Source: Natronospirales bacterium (lineage in GTDB: Bacteria > Pseudomonadota > Gammaproteobacteria > Natronospirales > REEB76). Taken from it: a stretch of DNA of 39,078 nucleotides. Where the stretch lies: the NCBI GenBank assembly GCA_018971605.1, contig JAGXAL010000005.1, positions 1 through 39,078 on the forward strand, written 5' to 3'. The position numbers and the translations under genes were made by a program. Of this stretch, positions 1-9,338 are shown piece after piece. The first letter of the stretch is position 1. Every line of letters starts with the position of its first letter. Under the pieces are notes generated by a model. It was given only the letters and a program-made list of their open reading frames with translations. It was not told the origin of the DNA and made no database searches.

Positions 1-182
1 CCGAGCAACATGGCCGAGTTCAGGAATGCATCGCGCCAGGCCAGATGTTCGAAATATGTGTAACCCCACATGCCAATGGCCAGTGACACGATCACCAGGC
101 ATTGCACAAAAAGAAAGTGCCACAGCATGCGCAGCAGAAATTGGCTGCGCGTCAGCGGCGGATGGCGGCGGTTTTCGTACAC
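1..182 (-). CDS. Small integral membrane protein, C-terminus cut by window edge
   Basis: Partial gene reading off the left edge, about 60 residues visible. I start it at a GTG (180-182), 13 bases after the lysS stop; no ATG lies in frame between them. The visible part has a basic start ([15 protein letters not shown]), then one hydrophobic helix at about residues 20-40 ([20 protein letters not shown]). After it comes an amphipathic stretch '[18 protein letters not shown]' before the edge. This helix plus short re-entrant-like segment resembles a family of two-helix membrane proteins with a weak likeness to ion-channel pores. I recall such proteins from Proteobacteria but cannot assign a function. 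It is probably the last visible gene of the recJ-prfB-lysS transcript. The reading frame is well supported; the functional guess is weak. Confidence 0.6.
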   Translation of the reverse strand, partial: MYENRRHPPLTRSQFLLRMLWHFLFVQCLVIVSLAIGMWGYTYFEHLAWRDAFLNSAMLL

Positions 183-195
183 AGACGCGGCGTGG

Positions 196-1683
196 CTAAT
201 CCGTTTCCATACGCATCAGCGGGAACAGGATCACATCGCGAATCGAGGCAGAGTCGGTGAACAGCATCACCAGCCGGTCGATGCCGATGCCTTCGCCCGC
301 CGTCGGCGGCATGCCGTATTCAAGCGCGCGCACGTAGTCGGCGTCGTAATACATGGCTTCCTCGTCACCCGCGGCTTTCTGGCCAGCCTGTTCGCGGAAG
401 CGCTCCGCCTGGTCTTCGGGATCATTCAGCTCCGAAAAGCCGTTGGCGATTTCGCGCCCGCCCACGTAGAACTCGAAGCGGTCCACCAGAAACCGATCCG
501 CATCCTTGCGGCGCGACAGCGGCGAAATCTCCAGCGGGTAATCGATGATGAACGTCGGCTGCTTGAGATTGGGTTCCACGGTCTTCTCGAAAATCCCGAA
601 TTGCAGCTTGCCGGCGCCGTCGCCGGTCTGCACCGGCAGCTTGAGTTTCTCGCAGACGCCGCGCAGGTAGGCCAGGTCGCGCAGCCTGCTGCGCTCAAGG
701 TTATTGGCCTCGGCGATGGCCTGCTCCAACGGCAGGCGCCGGAAGGCCGGCTCGAGATCGTAGGTTATGCCTTGATAAGCCACCTCGGCCTTGCCGTTCA
801 ATGCCTGCGCCAGCCCGCACATCAGGCTTTCGGTCAGGTCCATAAGATCGTGGTAGGTGGCGTAGGCCTGGTAAAACTCCAGCATGGTGAACTCGGGATT
901 GTGGCGCGTGGACACGCCCTCGTTCCTGAAATTGCGGTTGATCTCATACACCCGCTCAAAACCACCCACCACCAGGCGCTTGAGGTACAACTCCGGTGCG
1001 ATACGCAGATACAGATCCATGTCGAGCGCATTGTGATGCGTGATGAACGGCCGCGCGGTGGCGCCGCCCGGAATCACTTGCATCATCGGGGTTTCCACTT
1101 CCAGAAACCCCAGGGCATTCATGAACTCTCGGATGTGCTGCACAATCCGGGTGCGGGTCTGGAACACCAGAACGGACTCCGGGTTCATGACCAGATCCAG
1201 ATAGCGCTGCCGATAACGGATCTCGGTATCCGCCAGGCCGTGGAATTTTTCCGGCAACGGCCGCAGGGATTTTGTCAGCAATTGCAGTTGCTGCACGCGT
1301 ACCGACAATTCGCCGGTCTTGGTCTTGAACAACACGCCGTCGGCGCCCATGATGTCGCCGATGTCCCAGCTCTTGAATCGTTCGTAGCTTTCGCCGAGCG
1401 CGTCCTTCTGCAGGAACAACTGGATGCGGCCGGAGCCGTCCTGGATGTGGGCGAAACTCGCCTTGCCCATGACACGCTTGGCCATCATGCGGCCGGCCAC
1501 CCTGACGCGCACCTGGCCCTCATCCAGCGCCTCGGGGCTGTGCTTGCCGTACACGGCATGCAGTTCCTCGGCCAGCGCATCCCGCCTGAAATCGTTGGGG
1601 AAGGCATGCCCGCCGGCACGCAGCTTGGCCAGCTTTTCGCGCCGTTCGCGGATCAGAGCATTCTCATCTTGATTATCAGCCAT
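196..1683 (-). CDS. lysS: Lysyl-tRNA synthetase (class II)
   Basis: Charges tRNA-Lys with lysine in the cytoplasm. The product is 495 residues, the usual length for bacterial class II LysRS. The N-terminal segment ([22 protein letters not shown]) and the OB-fold anticodon-binding domain (roughly residues 55-150) come first. The catalytic core follows, with motif 2 around [20 protein letters not shown] and motif 3 ending in [11 protein letters not shown] near the C-terminus. I use the ATG at 1683 because AGGAAG lies just upstream and the protein then begins [10 protein letters not shown], like its relatives. A longer frame reaching 1722 would add 13 unrelated residues and run into a REP palindrome. 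It lies downstream of prfB across an 88-base gap, as in the lysS-prfB pairing common in bacteria. Confidence 0.97.
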   Translation of the reverse strand: MADNQDENALIRERREKLAKLRAGGHAFPNDFRRDALAEELHAVYGKHSPEALDEGQVRVRVAGRMMAKRVMGKASFAHIQDGSGRIQLFLQKDALGESYERFKSWDIGDIMGADGVLFKTKTGELSVRVQQLQLLTKSLRPLPEKFHGLADTEIRYRQRYLDLVMNPESVLVFQTRTRIVQHIREFMNALGFLEVETPMMQVIPGGATARPFITHHNALDMDLYLRIAPELYLKRLVVGGFERVYEINRNFRNEGVSTRHNPEFTMLEFYQAYATYHDLMDLTESLMCGLAQALNGKAEVAYQGITYDLEPAFRRLPLEQAIAEANNLERSRLRDLAYLRGVCEKLKLPVQTGDGAGKLQFGIFEKTVEPNLKQPTFIIDYPLEISPLSRRKDADRFLVDRFEFYVGGREIANGFSELNDPEDQAERFREQAGQKAAGDEEAMYYDADYVRALEYGMPPTAGEGIGIDRLVMLFTDSASIRDVILFPLMRMETD

Positions 1684-1707
1684 TGGCCGCTTCCTGAATT
1701 TTTCATG

Positions 1708-1765
1708 GTACGAGCGGCCCATAGCCGCGATTCCTGATAATTCGCGGCCGTAAGGCCGCTCCTAC
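1708..1765. repeat. Inverted pair of GTAG-type REP palindromes between prfB and lysS
   Basis: Two short imperfect palindromes face each other in the 88-base prfB-lysS gap. The first runs 1708-1733 on the plus strand (GTACGAGCGGCC, 4-base centre, GCCGCGATTC). The second runs 1741-1765 and, read on the minus strand, is GTAGGAGCGGCC, centre, GGCCGCGAA. Both start with GTA(G/C), then a GC-rich stem, then GCGA. This matches the plan of repetitive extragenic palindromes described in Pseudomonas and Stenotrophomonas (SMAG, 'GTAG' elements), which are mobilised by Y1 REP-associated transposases. A second cluster at 12116-12180 has the same core. In the prfB-lysS transcript the pair would fold into two hairpins and could affect mRNA stability. 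Confidence 0.75.
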
Positions 1766-1771
1766 AATAGA

Positions 1772-2870
1772 TTACAAACCCTGTTTCAACGAAGCTTCAA
1801 TGAACGGGTCCAAATCGCCGTCCAGTACCGACTGAGTGTCACCTTTCTCCACCCCGGTGCGCAAATCCTTAATGCGCGACTGATCCAGCACATAGGAACG
1901 GATCTGGCTGCCCCAGCCGATGTCGGCCTTGCTGTCCTCGAGTTTCTGCTGGTCGGCGCGGCGCTTCTGCATCTCCAGCTCGTAGAGCTTGGCCTTGAGC
2001 TGCTTCATGGCGGTCGAGCGGTTCTTGTGTTGGGAACGCTCGTTCTGGCAGGCCACCACGATGCCCGTGGGAATGTGGGTGATGCGGATCGCGGAATCCG
2101 TCTTGTTGACGTGCTGGCCGCCGGCGCCGCTGGAGCGGTAGGTGTCCACCTTGAGGTCGGCCGGATTGATTCCGATCTCGATGTCGTCATCCACTTCCGG
2201 CGACACGAATACCGCCGCGAACGAGGTGTGGCGGCGGTTGCCGGAGTCGAACGGCGACTTGCGCACCAGACGGTGCACGCCGGCTTCGGTACGCAGCCAG
2301 CCGAAAGCATACGGCCCTTCGAAGCGCAGCGTGGCGCTCTTGATGCCGGCGACTTCGCCAGCCGAGACCTCCACCAGTTCCGTCTTGAAACCGCGGCGCT
2401 CGCCCCAGCGCAAATACATGCGCAACAGCATGTTGGCCCAGTCCTGGGCTTCGGTGCCGCCGGAGCCCGACTGGATATCGAGAAACGCATTGTGGGAGTC
2501 CATCTCGCCGGAGAACATACGGCGGAACTCCAGCTCCGCCACCCGCTGTTCGACGCGCTCGACATCGCGCGCCACGCTTACCGCCGACGCCGCATCACCC
2601 TCTTCGATCATCAGGCTCAGCAGCTCACCCGCGTCATCCAGTCCGCGCGTCAACCGGTCCAGACTGCCCACGGTTTCCTCGAGCCGCGCCCGCTCGCGTC
2701 CCAGTTCCTGGGCCCGCTCCGGCTTGTCCCAGACCTTGGGGTCTTCCAGTTCCTTGCTTACTTCCTGGAGGCGCTCGCGCTTGGTTTCATAGTCAAAGAT
2801 ACCCCCGAAGAGCCTGCACGCGGATCGTCAAGTCGCTGATCTTGTTGCGAATGGGATTGAGTTCTTCCAC
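1772..2870 (-). CDS. prfB: Peptide chain release factor 2, made by programmed +1 frameshift
   Basis: Recognises UGA and UAA stop codons and triggers peptide release on the ribosome. The gene is in two frames. A 25-codon first part starts at GTG 2870 ([20 protein letters not shown]...), ends with CTT and is followed by an in-frame TGA at 2793-2795. Slipping one base forward at CTT-TGA-C puts the ribosome in the main frame from GAC at 2794 to the stop at 1772. The joined protein is 365 residues, the same as E. coli RF2. The tripeptide SPF falls at 205-207 and GGQ at 250-252 by my count, identical to the E. coli positions. Residue 246 is Ser. The gene begins 27 bases after the recJ stop. An annotation starting at the GTG at 2671 would lose 66 residues. 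Confidence 0.96.
2792..2806 (-). promoter_or_regulatory. prfB programmed +1 frameshift signal
   Basis: Read on the minus strand, the site is GGGGG (2806-2802), TAT, CTT (2798-2796), TGA (2795-2793), C. The G-run acts as an internal Shine-Dalgarno element three bases before the slippery CTT codon. The weak TGAC stop context slows termination when RF2 is scarce, so RF2 autoregulates its own synthesis. CTT is codon 25 and TGA codon 26 of the short first frame, as in E. coli. The mechanism is established for this family; every element is seen here. Confidence 0.95.
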
Positions 2871-2897
2871 AGCGGTATTCCGGCCTGATGAGGGCCG

Positions 2898-4637
2898 CTA
2901 TGGTACTACAGGCTCGATGTATTCCACGAGCAACTGCAGCCTTTGTTCGCCGCGGTACTCGTTCACCTCCGGCCTATAGACCATGCGCACCTGCTGGCAA
3001 TCGAGCGGCAGTTGCTCAGCCACCGGATGAAAGGCGATAGCATCCACGCGTGCATGGCTGCGGGACTCCGCCAGCGTGAATTTCACATGGCCGTTGCCGA
3101 CGATGCGCCGCTCCAGGATGCCGAACACGCCGTCGAAACAGGGTTCGGGAAATGCCTGGCCCCAGGGTCCGGCAGAGCGCAGCAACTCGGCACACGCCAG
3201 CGTCAGATCTTCCGGTGCCAGTTCGCCGTCGGTGTGCAGCACGCCGTCCAGATCAGCGGCCTCGAGCCAGCACCGCACTTCCTTGTCAAAGGCTTCGGCA
3301 AACTGCGGAAACTGTGCCTCCGCGAGATTCAATCCCGCGGCCATGGCGTGCCCGCCAAACTTGGCGATCAATCCCGGATGGCGCGTGTTCACCGCTTCCA
3401 GCACGTCGCGGATGTGCACGCCCTTGACGGAGCGCGCCGAACCCTTGAGCTGACCAGCTTCCGCCCGTGCAAACGCAACCACCGGACGGTGCACACGGTC
3501 CTTGATACGCGAGGCCACCAGCCCGATCACGCCCTGGTGCCATTCGGTATTAAATAAGCATAGACCAAACGGCAAGACCGCATCATCGGCACTTACACTC
3601 ATTTGCTCGATCATCCGCAGCGCCTCGTCGCGCATCTGCGCTTCGATGGCACGGCGCTCGTGATTGAGCGCGTCGAGCCGCACGGCTAGCTCCCGCGCAC
3701 GCGCCTCGTCATCGGCAAGCAGACATTCAATGCCCAGTGACATGTCCGTCAGCCGGCCGGCAGCATTCAGGCGTGGAGCCACTGCGAACCCCAGATCCAC
3801 TGCCGTTGCCTTATGCAATTCGCGTTTGCCGATTTGGAGTAGTGCACGGATGCCGGACACACACCGGCCGGCGCGGATGCGCGTCAGCCCCTGCGCTACC
3901 AGCACGCGGTTGTTGTGATCCAGTGGCACCAGGTCGGCGACCGTACCCAAGGCCACTATGTCGAGAAATTCCGCCAGATTCGGCTCTGGTATGCCGCGCT
4001 CGACAAACCAGTGGACATCTCGCAAGTGCGCACGCAGCGCCAGCAGAAGATAAAACATCACGCCTACACCCGCGAGACTCTTGCTCGGAAACGCATCGCC
4101 CGGCAGATTGGGATTCAGAATCACATCCGCTTCGGGCAAGGCGGCGCCGGGCAGATGGTGATCGGTCACCAGAACACGTATGCCGGCCGCGTGCGCTGCG
4201 GCGATTCCCGCGTGGCTGGAGATGCCGTTATCCACGGTGATAATCAGCTGCGGCTTGCGTTGCGCCGCGATCGCCACGATCTCGGGCGTTAGGCCATAGC
4301 CGTACTCGAAACGGTTGGGCACCAGATAATCCACATGCTGCGCGCCAAACGCCCGCAGGCCGCGCACGCCCAGCGCCGAGCTGGTAGCGCCGTCGGCATC
4401 GAAATCGCCGACGATGAGCATGCACGCGTCAGAGCGCAGGCACTCCGCCAGCAGTGCGACTGCGTCGGGCATGGCGTGCAGGCTGCGGAAATCGAGCAGT
4501 GCGCCGAGTGCTGTATCCAGATCCGCCACCGTCAACACTCCGCGCGCCGCATAAATGCGACGCAGTAGTGGAGGTACGCTGTCCGGCAGCGCTGCGTCCG
4601 CCGCAAGGGCACGGCGCTCAATCCGTCTTGGCGTCAT
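2898..4637 (-). CDS. recJ: Single-stranded-DNA-specific 5'-3' exonuclease RecJ
   Basis: Degrades single-stranded DNA 5' to 3' in RecF-pathway recombination, base excision and mismatch repair. The product is 579 residues (E. coli 577). The DHH-family metal-binding motifs are visible: VGDFDADGATSSA, then TVDNG, then VTDHHLPG. A DHHA1-type domain follows (FGGHAMAAGLNL) and then a C-terminal OB-like region (HVKFTLAES...). I chose ATG 4637, which gives MTPRRIERRALAAD and lines up with the family. A longer frame to 4694 adds 19 residues inside the preceding gene. The start overlaps the end of the RpfE-type gene by 20 bases, so the two are probably cotranscribed and coupled. Confidence 0.96.
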   Translation of the reverse strand: MTPRRIERRALAADAALPDSVPPLLRRIYAARGVLTVADLDTALGALLDFRSLHAMPDAVALLAECLRSDACMLIVGDFDADGATSSALGVRGLRAFGAQHVDYLVPNRFEYGYGLTPEIVAIAAQRKPQLIITVDNGISSHAGIAAAHAAGIRVLVTDHHLPGAALPEADVILNPNLPGDAFPSKSLAGVGVMFYLLLALRAHLRDVHWFVERGIPEPNLAEFLDIVALGTVADLVPLDHNNRVLVAQGLTRIRAGRCVSGIRALLQIGKRELHKATAVDLGFAVAPRLNAAGRLTDMSLGIECLLADDEARARELAVRLDALNHERRAIEAQMRDEALRMIEQMSVSADDAVLPFGLCLFNTEWHQGVIGLVASRIKDRVHRPVVAFARAEAGQLKGSARSVKGVHIRDVLEAVNTRHPGLIAKFGGHAMAAGLNLAEAQFPQFAEAFDKEVRCWLEAADLDGVLHTDGELAPEDLTLACAELLRSAGPWGQAFPEPCFDGVFGILERRIVGNGHVKFTLAESRSHARVDAIAFHPVAEQLPLDCQQVRMVYRPEVNEYRGEQRLQLLVEYIEPVVP

Positions 4638-5607
4638 CGGGCTCACGCCATAGTTCCGAAAGAGGTCGAGTACGCCGCCAGAACTGGAATGCACTCCGGC
4701 GCGTCAGCGCGAACACGCGCTTGCCGCCAGGATAAATGCGCAACTGGCGTATCCGGCCATGGCGCAAAGCACGCCAAACCGGCGCCAGCAGCTCCCGTTC
4801 CAAGCGCGCCGCATCGCAGCCAAATTCGCGCAGGCTCATAGCAATCAGGCAATCGCCTTTCATATCCCGCAGATTCAGGTCGGCCGACCAAGACTCGCTG
4901 TCCCTTCCGGCCAGCTTCGCCAAGCCACGCACCAGCGGCAAACCCGCAATAATCCGCGTTGGCGAACGCGTGACCTGTTCCGGCAGACGCCCGCCACCCC
5001 ACAACCACAATGTGTTGATGGCCGGCCGGCCGGCAGCTTCACGCGCCAGGTTCACCGGGTGCTCGTACAACAGCATCTGAATTTCCGTCATGAGCTTGCG
5101 CACCGGCATCTTGTCAGGCCCGGAAGGCATGAACTCGGTTACCGCCTGATTGGCGACGCTTGCCGGATTCCAGCTGTGACAATGCCAGTCGGCCGGCACC
5201 TGCAGGTAGCCACGTTCCGCCTCCGGGAATTCCAGCCGGTAGCCTTCGGCTGCGTAGCTCGAGTTGAAAGTGTCGGCGATCTGCCGCATTTCCCCCAGCG
5301 TCACCGCCAGCGAAGCCTGCGGCACCATCACCAGTTGGTCCCGGTCAGCGAGCAGATGCGCCGGATCGGCACGCCACCCGCAGCACGGGTTCCGAATTCC
5401 GGTGTCCCCCAGCCGCTCCAGCGCGGCAACCGGGAAATCCTCCGCTGACAACCCGAAGCACTCCGTCAAAACCGCGGTAGCGGATTCCACCGGCGCCGCG
5501 TGCGCGCGGCACAGCAACTTTTCCAGCAGCGGCACGCGCCCGGAATCCGCTGGAATCCGGGCCCAAATCAGATCGGGAACATAGAGGAGCACGCGGGAGT
5601 ACGGCAT
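4618..5607 (-). CDS. RpfE-type regulatory / phosphoglycerate-mutase-like conserved protein
   Basis: A 329-residue protein of a family usually annotated as 'RpfE-type regulatory protein' or 'phosphoglycerate mutase', and known mainly from its place next to recJ. Features include an N-terminal MPYSRVLLYVPDL, a central QMLLYEHPVN, and NTLWLWGGGRLP (about residues 198-209), which is the hallmark of the group. No signal peptide or membrane helix is evident. Neither the enzymatic label nor a regulatory role is proven by sequence. In Xanthomonas, rpfE sits with recJ, prfB and lysS at the rpf (DSF signalling) locus, and the same four-gene order is seen here. It heads the minus-strand run and is divergent from the gene at 5650. 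Confidence 0.8.
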   Translation of the reverse strand: MPYSRVLLYVPDLIWARIPADSGRVPLLEKLLCRAHAAPVESATAVLTECFGLSAEDFPVAALERLGDTGIRNPCCGWRADPAHLLADRDQLVMVPQASLAVTLGEMRQIADTFNSSYAAEGYRLEFPEAERGYLQVPADWHCHSWNPASVANQAVTEFMPSGPDKMPVRKLMTEIQMLLYEHPVNLAREAAGRPAINTLWLWGGGRLPEQVTRSPTRIIAGLPLVRGLAKLAGRDSESWSADLNLRDMKGDCLIAMSLREFGCDAARLERELLAPVWRALRHGRIRQLRIYPGGKRVFALTRRSAFQFWRRTRPLSELWREPDDAKTD

Positions 5608-5649
5608 ATTTGCTTGTGCGCATTATGCCGTTCCCCTACCCTATTGACC

Positions 5650-6021
5650 ATGAAATTCACACTTGACACCACTTCCAGCGTCAACGTCATCCGCGCCTAT
5701 GCGCCGGGTCGCATCAATGTCAACGACCGGTTGCTGAGCAAGAGCTTCGTGATTTCCGCCACCACGCTCATCGAAGACTGGGTATCGAAGAGTTTCGAGG
5801 ACATCAGCCTCGAAAACCTGCAAGCGGCACTGGCGCTGGAGCCCGAAATCCTGGTGATCGGCACGGGCGCGAGCCTGCATTTCCCTGATCCGCGCCTCAT
5901 GGCCGAAATCCAGCAGCGCGGCATCGGCCTGGAGATTCTGGATACCGCCGCCGCCTGCCGTACCTACAACGTGCTGCTCAGCGAGAATCGCAAGGTGGTG
6001 GCAGCGTTGCTGATGATATAA
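5650..6021 (+). CDS. Mth938 / Xcc1710-like domain protein (DUF498)
   Basis: A 123-residue protein of the Mth938-like fold family, whose bacterial members include Xcc1710 and whose eukaryotic relative is the complex I assembly factor NDUFAF3. Typical elements are the opening MKFTLDTTSSVNVIRAYAPGRI, ILVIGTGASLHFP near residues 77-89, and GIGLEILDTAAACRTYN, followed by LLSENRKVVAALLMI. The bacterial function is unknown. The start is ATG 5650; an in-frame TTG six bases earlier is less likely. It is divergent from the RpfE-type gene across 42 bases, which must hold both promoters. It converges on rpoS with only 6 bases between the two stop codons, and I see no terminator hairpin there. Confidence 0.88.
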   Translation: MKFTLDTTSSVNVIRAYAPGRINVNDRLLSKSFVISATTLIEDWVSKSFEDISLENLQAALALEPEILVIGTGASLHFPDPRLMAEIQQRGIGLEILDTAAACRTYNVLLSENRKVVAALLMI

Positions 6022-6027
6022 ACCGTT

Positions 6028-7047
6028 TTATTCGAACAGGGACTCTTCTGATAGACCTTCCGCTTGCAGCAGTTGGCGCAAGCGTTTGAGCGCATCCATC
6101 TGGATCTGGCGCACGCGTTCGCGCGTCACGCCGATGGCCTCGCCCACCTCTTCGAGTGTGCCCTTGTCACGCCCGTTCAGGCCGAAGCGTAGTTCCACCA
6201 CTTCGCGCTGTTTCTCGTTGAGGTGCGCCAGCCAGCGACCCACAATGGTCTGCAGATCGGTGTCCTGCAAGATATTGGAAGGATCGGTATTGTTCTCGTC
6301 AGGAATGGCGTCCAACAGCATGCGATCGCCATCCTTGCCGATGGGCGTATCCACCGAAGCCATGTGTTCGTTCAGGCCGAGCAGGCGCTTCACGTCCGCC
6401 AGCGGCTTGTCCAGCATGCCGGCAATTTCCTCTGGCGAGGGCGTACGGTCCAGCGATTGCGAGAGCTTGCGCGCCGCGCGCAGATACAGATTGAGTTCCT
6501 TGATGACGTGGATCGGCAGACGGATGGTGCGCGTCTGGTTCATGATGCCGCGCTCGATGGTCTGGCGTATCCACCAGGTGGCATAGGTGGAAAAGCGGAA
6601 GCCGCGCTCCGGATCGAACTTCTCCACCGCATGAATCAGACCCAGATTCCCTTCTTCTATCAGGTCCAGCAGCGGCAGGCCGCGATTTACGTACTTGCGT
6701 GCGATTTTCACCACCAGCCGGAGATTGCTCTCGATCATGCGGCGGCGCGCGGCCTCATCGCCCTGCAAGGCGCGGCGCGAGTAATACACCTCTTCCTCGG
6801 CCGTCAGCAGCGCTGAGTAGCCGATTTCGGAAAGGTAAATACGCGTGGCGTCAAGCTGGTCCTCACCGAACTGCGGTTCGGGTTCCGCCGGTTCCGGGCG
6901 CAACACCGCCGCCACGTCGCCCGTGAGGGGCGCCGTTTCCGTCTCCTCATCAAGCAGAGCCTCGCCTTCCAGCGATTGCTCAGTCTCCGGGTCGGGAAGC
7001 GCTTCGTCTTCCGGGTCCGGCGTGCGGTCGCGCTTGTCGTTAATCAT
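6028..7047 (-). CDS. rpoS: RNA polymerase sigma factor RpoS (stationary phase / general stress)
   Basis: A 339-residue sigma-70 family factor of the RpoS branch, directing transcription in stationary phase and stress. After a long acidic N-terminus (residues 1-55, rich in Glu, Asp and Pro), region 1.2 begins at [21 protein letters not shown]. Region 2 follows ([57 protein letters not shown]), then region 3. Region 4 has the -35-binding helix-turn-helix ([21 protein letters not shown]). The position downstream of nlpD is the classical one; in E. coli the main rpoS promoter lies inside nlpD. No convincing promoter is visible in the 70-base nlpD-rpoS gap. Start ATG 7047 has no strong Shine-Dalgarno sequence. 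Confidence 0.96.
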   Translation of the reverse strand: MINDKRDRTPDPEDEALPDPETEQSLEGEALLDEETETAPLTGDVAAVLRPEPAEPEPQFGEDQLDATRIYLSEIGYSALLTAEEEVYYSRRALQGDEAARRRMIESNLRLVVKIARKYVNRGLPLLDLIEEGNLGLIHAVEKFDPERGFRFSTYATWWIRQTIERGIMNQTRTIRLPIHVIKELNLYLRAARKLSQSLDRTPSPEEIAGMLDKPLADVKRLLGLNEHMASVDTPIGKDGDRMLLDAIPDENNTDPSNILQDTDLQTIVGRWLAHLNEKQREVVELRFGLNGRDKGTLEEVGEAIGVTRERVRQIQMDALKRLRQLLQAEGLSEESLFE

Positions 7048-7117
7048 GATGCGGGAAGAGTTCCCAAGTCAGCGCAGGTGAGTCATCTTGCCAACTGTGC
7101 AGTGCCAAGCGCAAGTG

Positions 7118-7873
7118 TCAGCGCGCCGGCAGGTAGCTGAGCGGATTCACCGGCTTGCCGTCGTAGCGTATCTCGAAATGCAGCAGCGGATGGCCGTCAC
7201 GGTTCAAACCCATGGTGGCAATACGCTCGCCTGATTGCACCATGTCGCCCTCGTGCACCAGCATGCTGTCATTGTCGGCATAGGCGCTCAGGAACGCGTC
7301 GCTGTTCTTGATGATGATGAGCTTGCCGTAACCCATGATGGCACTGCCGGTATAGACCACTTTGCCGGGGGCGGCGGCATACACCGGCTGGCCCTGCGTG
7401 CCGCTGATATCGATACCTTTGGAGAACGGATCACCGACATGAAACAGGCGCACCACCGCGCCCTGTGTCGGCCACGCCCAGCGCAGCGGCCCGGACGGCG
7501 GTGTGTAATCCGGTGATGGCGCAGATGCGAGAGCCGTGGCGCTAGCCGGCACGCGCGCCACAGGCGCGCGGCGCGCAACGTAGCGTTGCGGCGTGGAGAG
7601 CCTGAGTGTCTGTCCGGGTTTGATGAGGTAATCAGAGCCAATGCCGTTCCAGGCAGCGACATCGTGATAGTCCAGCCCGTAGCGCCAGGCGATGGAATAT
7701 AAGGTGTCACCCGGCGCCACCACGTATTCTCGCGGTATCGGCTCTGGCGCCAGTACGGGTTGTGGCGCAGCTCGCTGGGTACCGGTCGGGTTCCAGGTGA
7801 GCGCACCGGCGCAGCCCGCAAGCACAGTGGCTCCACAGGCTATCAGGAAGGCGCGGCTCAACCCCCTGTTCAT
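7118..7873 (-). CDS. nlpD: Lipoprotein NlpD, LysM plus degenerate M23 (LytM) domain
   Basis: Envelope lipoprotein that in E. coli activates the amidase AmiC at the division septum. The 251-residue product has a signal peptide with lipobox LAGC, putting the lipidated Cys at 21. A LysM peptidoglycan-binding domain spans about residues 50-93 ([18 protein letters not shown] ... IKPGQTLRL). A Pro/Ala-rich linker leads to an M23 domain from about 130 to the C-terminus. The zinc site is broken: the first ligand His is Lys (KGIDISG), and the HxH motif reads LLHFE. It is therefore a regulator and not an endopeptidase, as in characterised NlpD. Its ATG overlaps the pcm stop (ATGA, 7870-7873). Confidence 0.94.
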   Translation of the reverse strand: MNRGLSRAFLIACGATVLAGCAGALTWNPTGTQRAAPQPVLAPEPIPREYVVAPGDTLYSIAWRYGLDYHDVAAWNGIGSDYLIKPGQTLRLSTPQRYVARRAPVARVPASATALASAPSPDYTPPSGPLRWAWPTQGAVVRLFHVGDPFSKGIDISGTQGQPVYAAAPGKVVYTGSAIMGYGKLIIIKNSDAFLSAYADNDSMLVHEGDMVQSGERIATMGLNRDGHPLLHFEIRYDGKPVNPLSYLPAR

Positions 7874-8535
7874 TCCGTGCCTTCCAGCAGCGGCACGAAA
7901 CTCACGCGATCCAGGAGCTTGTGTGCGTAATGTTGCTTGTCGGTGCGCGTCACCAGCAGCAGGTCCTGGCCATGAGTCGCGCCCACCGGAATCACCATGC
8001 GGCCGCCAACCGCGAGTTGCTGCATGAGCGCTGGCGGCACGGCTTCCGGCGCCGCCGTCACCAGAATGCCGTCATAGGGTGCGTGTTGCGGCCAGCCCCA
8101 GTTGGCATCGGCATGCTTGAAGCGCACATTGCGTACTTTGAGCGTATTCAATGTTTTGCGGGCGCGCTGCTGCAATGCGCCGATGCGCTCGACCGTGAAC
8201 ACCTGCGGCACCAGCTTGGCCAGAATCAGCGTCTGATACCCGCAGCCAGTGCCGACTTCCAGCACTTTTTCCGGCACAGTGTCTTCGAGCAGCGCTTCGG
8301 TCATGCGCGCCACGATAAAGGGCTGTGAAATCGTCTGCCCCAGGCCGATGGGCAGCGCGGTGTCCTCGTAGGCACGGCTCGCGAGCGCCTCATCCACGAA
8401 CAGATGCCGCGGCGCGGAACGGATGAGGTTCAGCACCGCCGGATTGCGGATGCCTTGCTCCTTGAGGCGCGCCACCAGCCGCTCGCGGGTGCGCGCCGAA
8501 GTCATGCCGATGCCACGCACGCCCACGACCGTCAT
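7870..8535 (-). CDS. pcm: Protein-L-isoaspartate O-methyltransferase
   Basis: Uses S-adenosylmethionine to methylate isoaspartyl residues in damaged proteins, which starts their repair. The product is 221 residues. The family core is clear: [37 protein letters not shown], then the SAM-binding loop [12 protein letters not shown], and the C-terminal [10 protein letters not shown] start at ATG 8535, which forms an ATGA overlap with the surE stop and gives an N-terminal [20 protein letters not shown]. The internal Met (8505) would match the shorter E. coli protein, but an extension with 'GIGMTS' is also what I recall in Xanthomonas. Frame extension to 8694 lies within surE and is not real. Confidence 0.95.
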   Translation of the reverse strand: MTVVGVRGIGMTSARTRERLVARLKEQGIRNPAVLNLIRSAPRHLFVDEALASRAYEDTALPIGLGQTISQPFIVARMTEALLEDTVPEKVLEVGTGCGYQTLILAKLVPQVFTVERIGALQQRARKTLNTLKVRNVRFKHADANWGWPQHAPYDGILVTAAPEAVPPALMQQLAVGGRMVIPVGATHGQDLLLVTRTDKQHYAHKLLDRVSFVPLLEGTE

Positions 8536-9287
8536 GGGCGCGGCACGCCTTGCAGCCAATGCGATAGCGGATCCAGTGCGGTGTATTGCGTCAGGTCTAT
8601 CTGCAAAGGCGTCACCGATATGAAACCGCGGCGTACCGCATCGAAATCCGTGCCCACTCCCGCGTCCTGGGCGTCGCCGGGAGGACCTACCCAATAGATG
8701 GGCCGGCCGCGAGGATCGGTGCCTTTAGTGATTGTCTCAGAGCGGTGGCGATGCCCAAGCCGTGTAGCCTCCACGCCCTGCAACTCTTGCCATGCCACGT
8801 CAGGCACATTCACATTCAGAATAGTGTTCGCCGGCAGCGGATGGGTAAGCAGCCGCTGCACCAGATCGCAGGCCACGCGCGCGGCGGTGGGAAAATGCCG
8901 TGGCGCTTCCCCCACCAGCGACAGGGCGATGGCCGGGTATCCGAGAAACCGTCCCTCGATCGCCGCCGCTACCGTGCCGGAATACAACACATCGTCGCCG
9001 AGGTTGGCGCCGGCGTTGATGCCCGAGACCACCATGTCCGGCTCCTGGTCCAGAAGTCCGGTGATGGCAAGATGCACGCAGTCCGTGGGCGTACCGTCCA
9101 CGCACACCACGTCCGGCGCTTCGTGGCGCACGCGCAACGGCAACTCCAGCGTGAGCGAGTGGCTGGTACCACTGCGGTTGCGGTCCGGCGCCACCACCGT
9201 GACGCTGGCACAGCCACGCAGGGCTTGCGCAAGGCAGCGCAGGCCCTCGGCGTTGTAGCCGTCATCATTGCTGAGCAGGATGCGCAC
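8532..9287 (-). CDS. surE: 5'/3'-nucleotidase SurE
   Basis: Stationary-phase survival phosphatase acting on nucleoside monophosphates and short polyphosphate. The 251-residue product begins [16 protein letters not shown], with the metal-binding Asp pair at NDDG. It continues with [26 protein letters not shown] and [20 protein letters not shown]. This fits the family length (E. coli 253) only if translation starts at GTG 9287. The nearby ATG at 9300 is out of frame, and longer frames have no family match. No strong ribosome-binding site is visible. surE opens the surE-pcm-nlpD-rpoS set and is divergent from the Smr gene. In the reference order truD would sit directly upstream, but here four other genes intervene. 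Confidence 0.95.
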   Translation of the reverse strand: MRILLSNDDGYNAEGLRCLAQALRGCASVTVVAPDRNRSGTSHSLTLELPLRVRHEAPDVVCVDGTPTDCVHLAITGLLDQEPDMVVSGINAGANLGDDVLYSGTVAAAIEGRFLGYPAIALSLVGEAPRHFPTAARVACDLVQRLLTHPLPANTILNVNVPDVAWQELQGVEATRLGHRHRSETITKGTDPRGRPIYWVGPPGDAQDAGVGTDFDAVRRGFISVTPLQIDLTQYTALDPLSHWLQGVPRP

Positions 9288-9338
9288 CGATAGTCTGCAT
9301 TTGGAATAGTGTCCCTTAGCATACTGTAAAAGCGCGCT

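Noticed and set aside
70-1737. 555-residue open frame on the plus strand opposite lysS
   Set aside because: It is a GC-rich mirror frame of a clear lysS gene, with His/Gln/Arg-rich composition and no recognisable motif. Similar long plus-strand frames opposite pyrG, accA, dnaE, lpxD and bamA are rejected for the same reason.
7118-7873. NlpD as an active M23 peptidase
   Set aside because: Two of the zinc ligands are replaced (Lys in KGID and Leu in LLHFE), as in known non-catalytic NlpD proteins.
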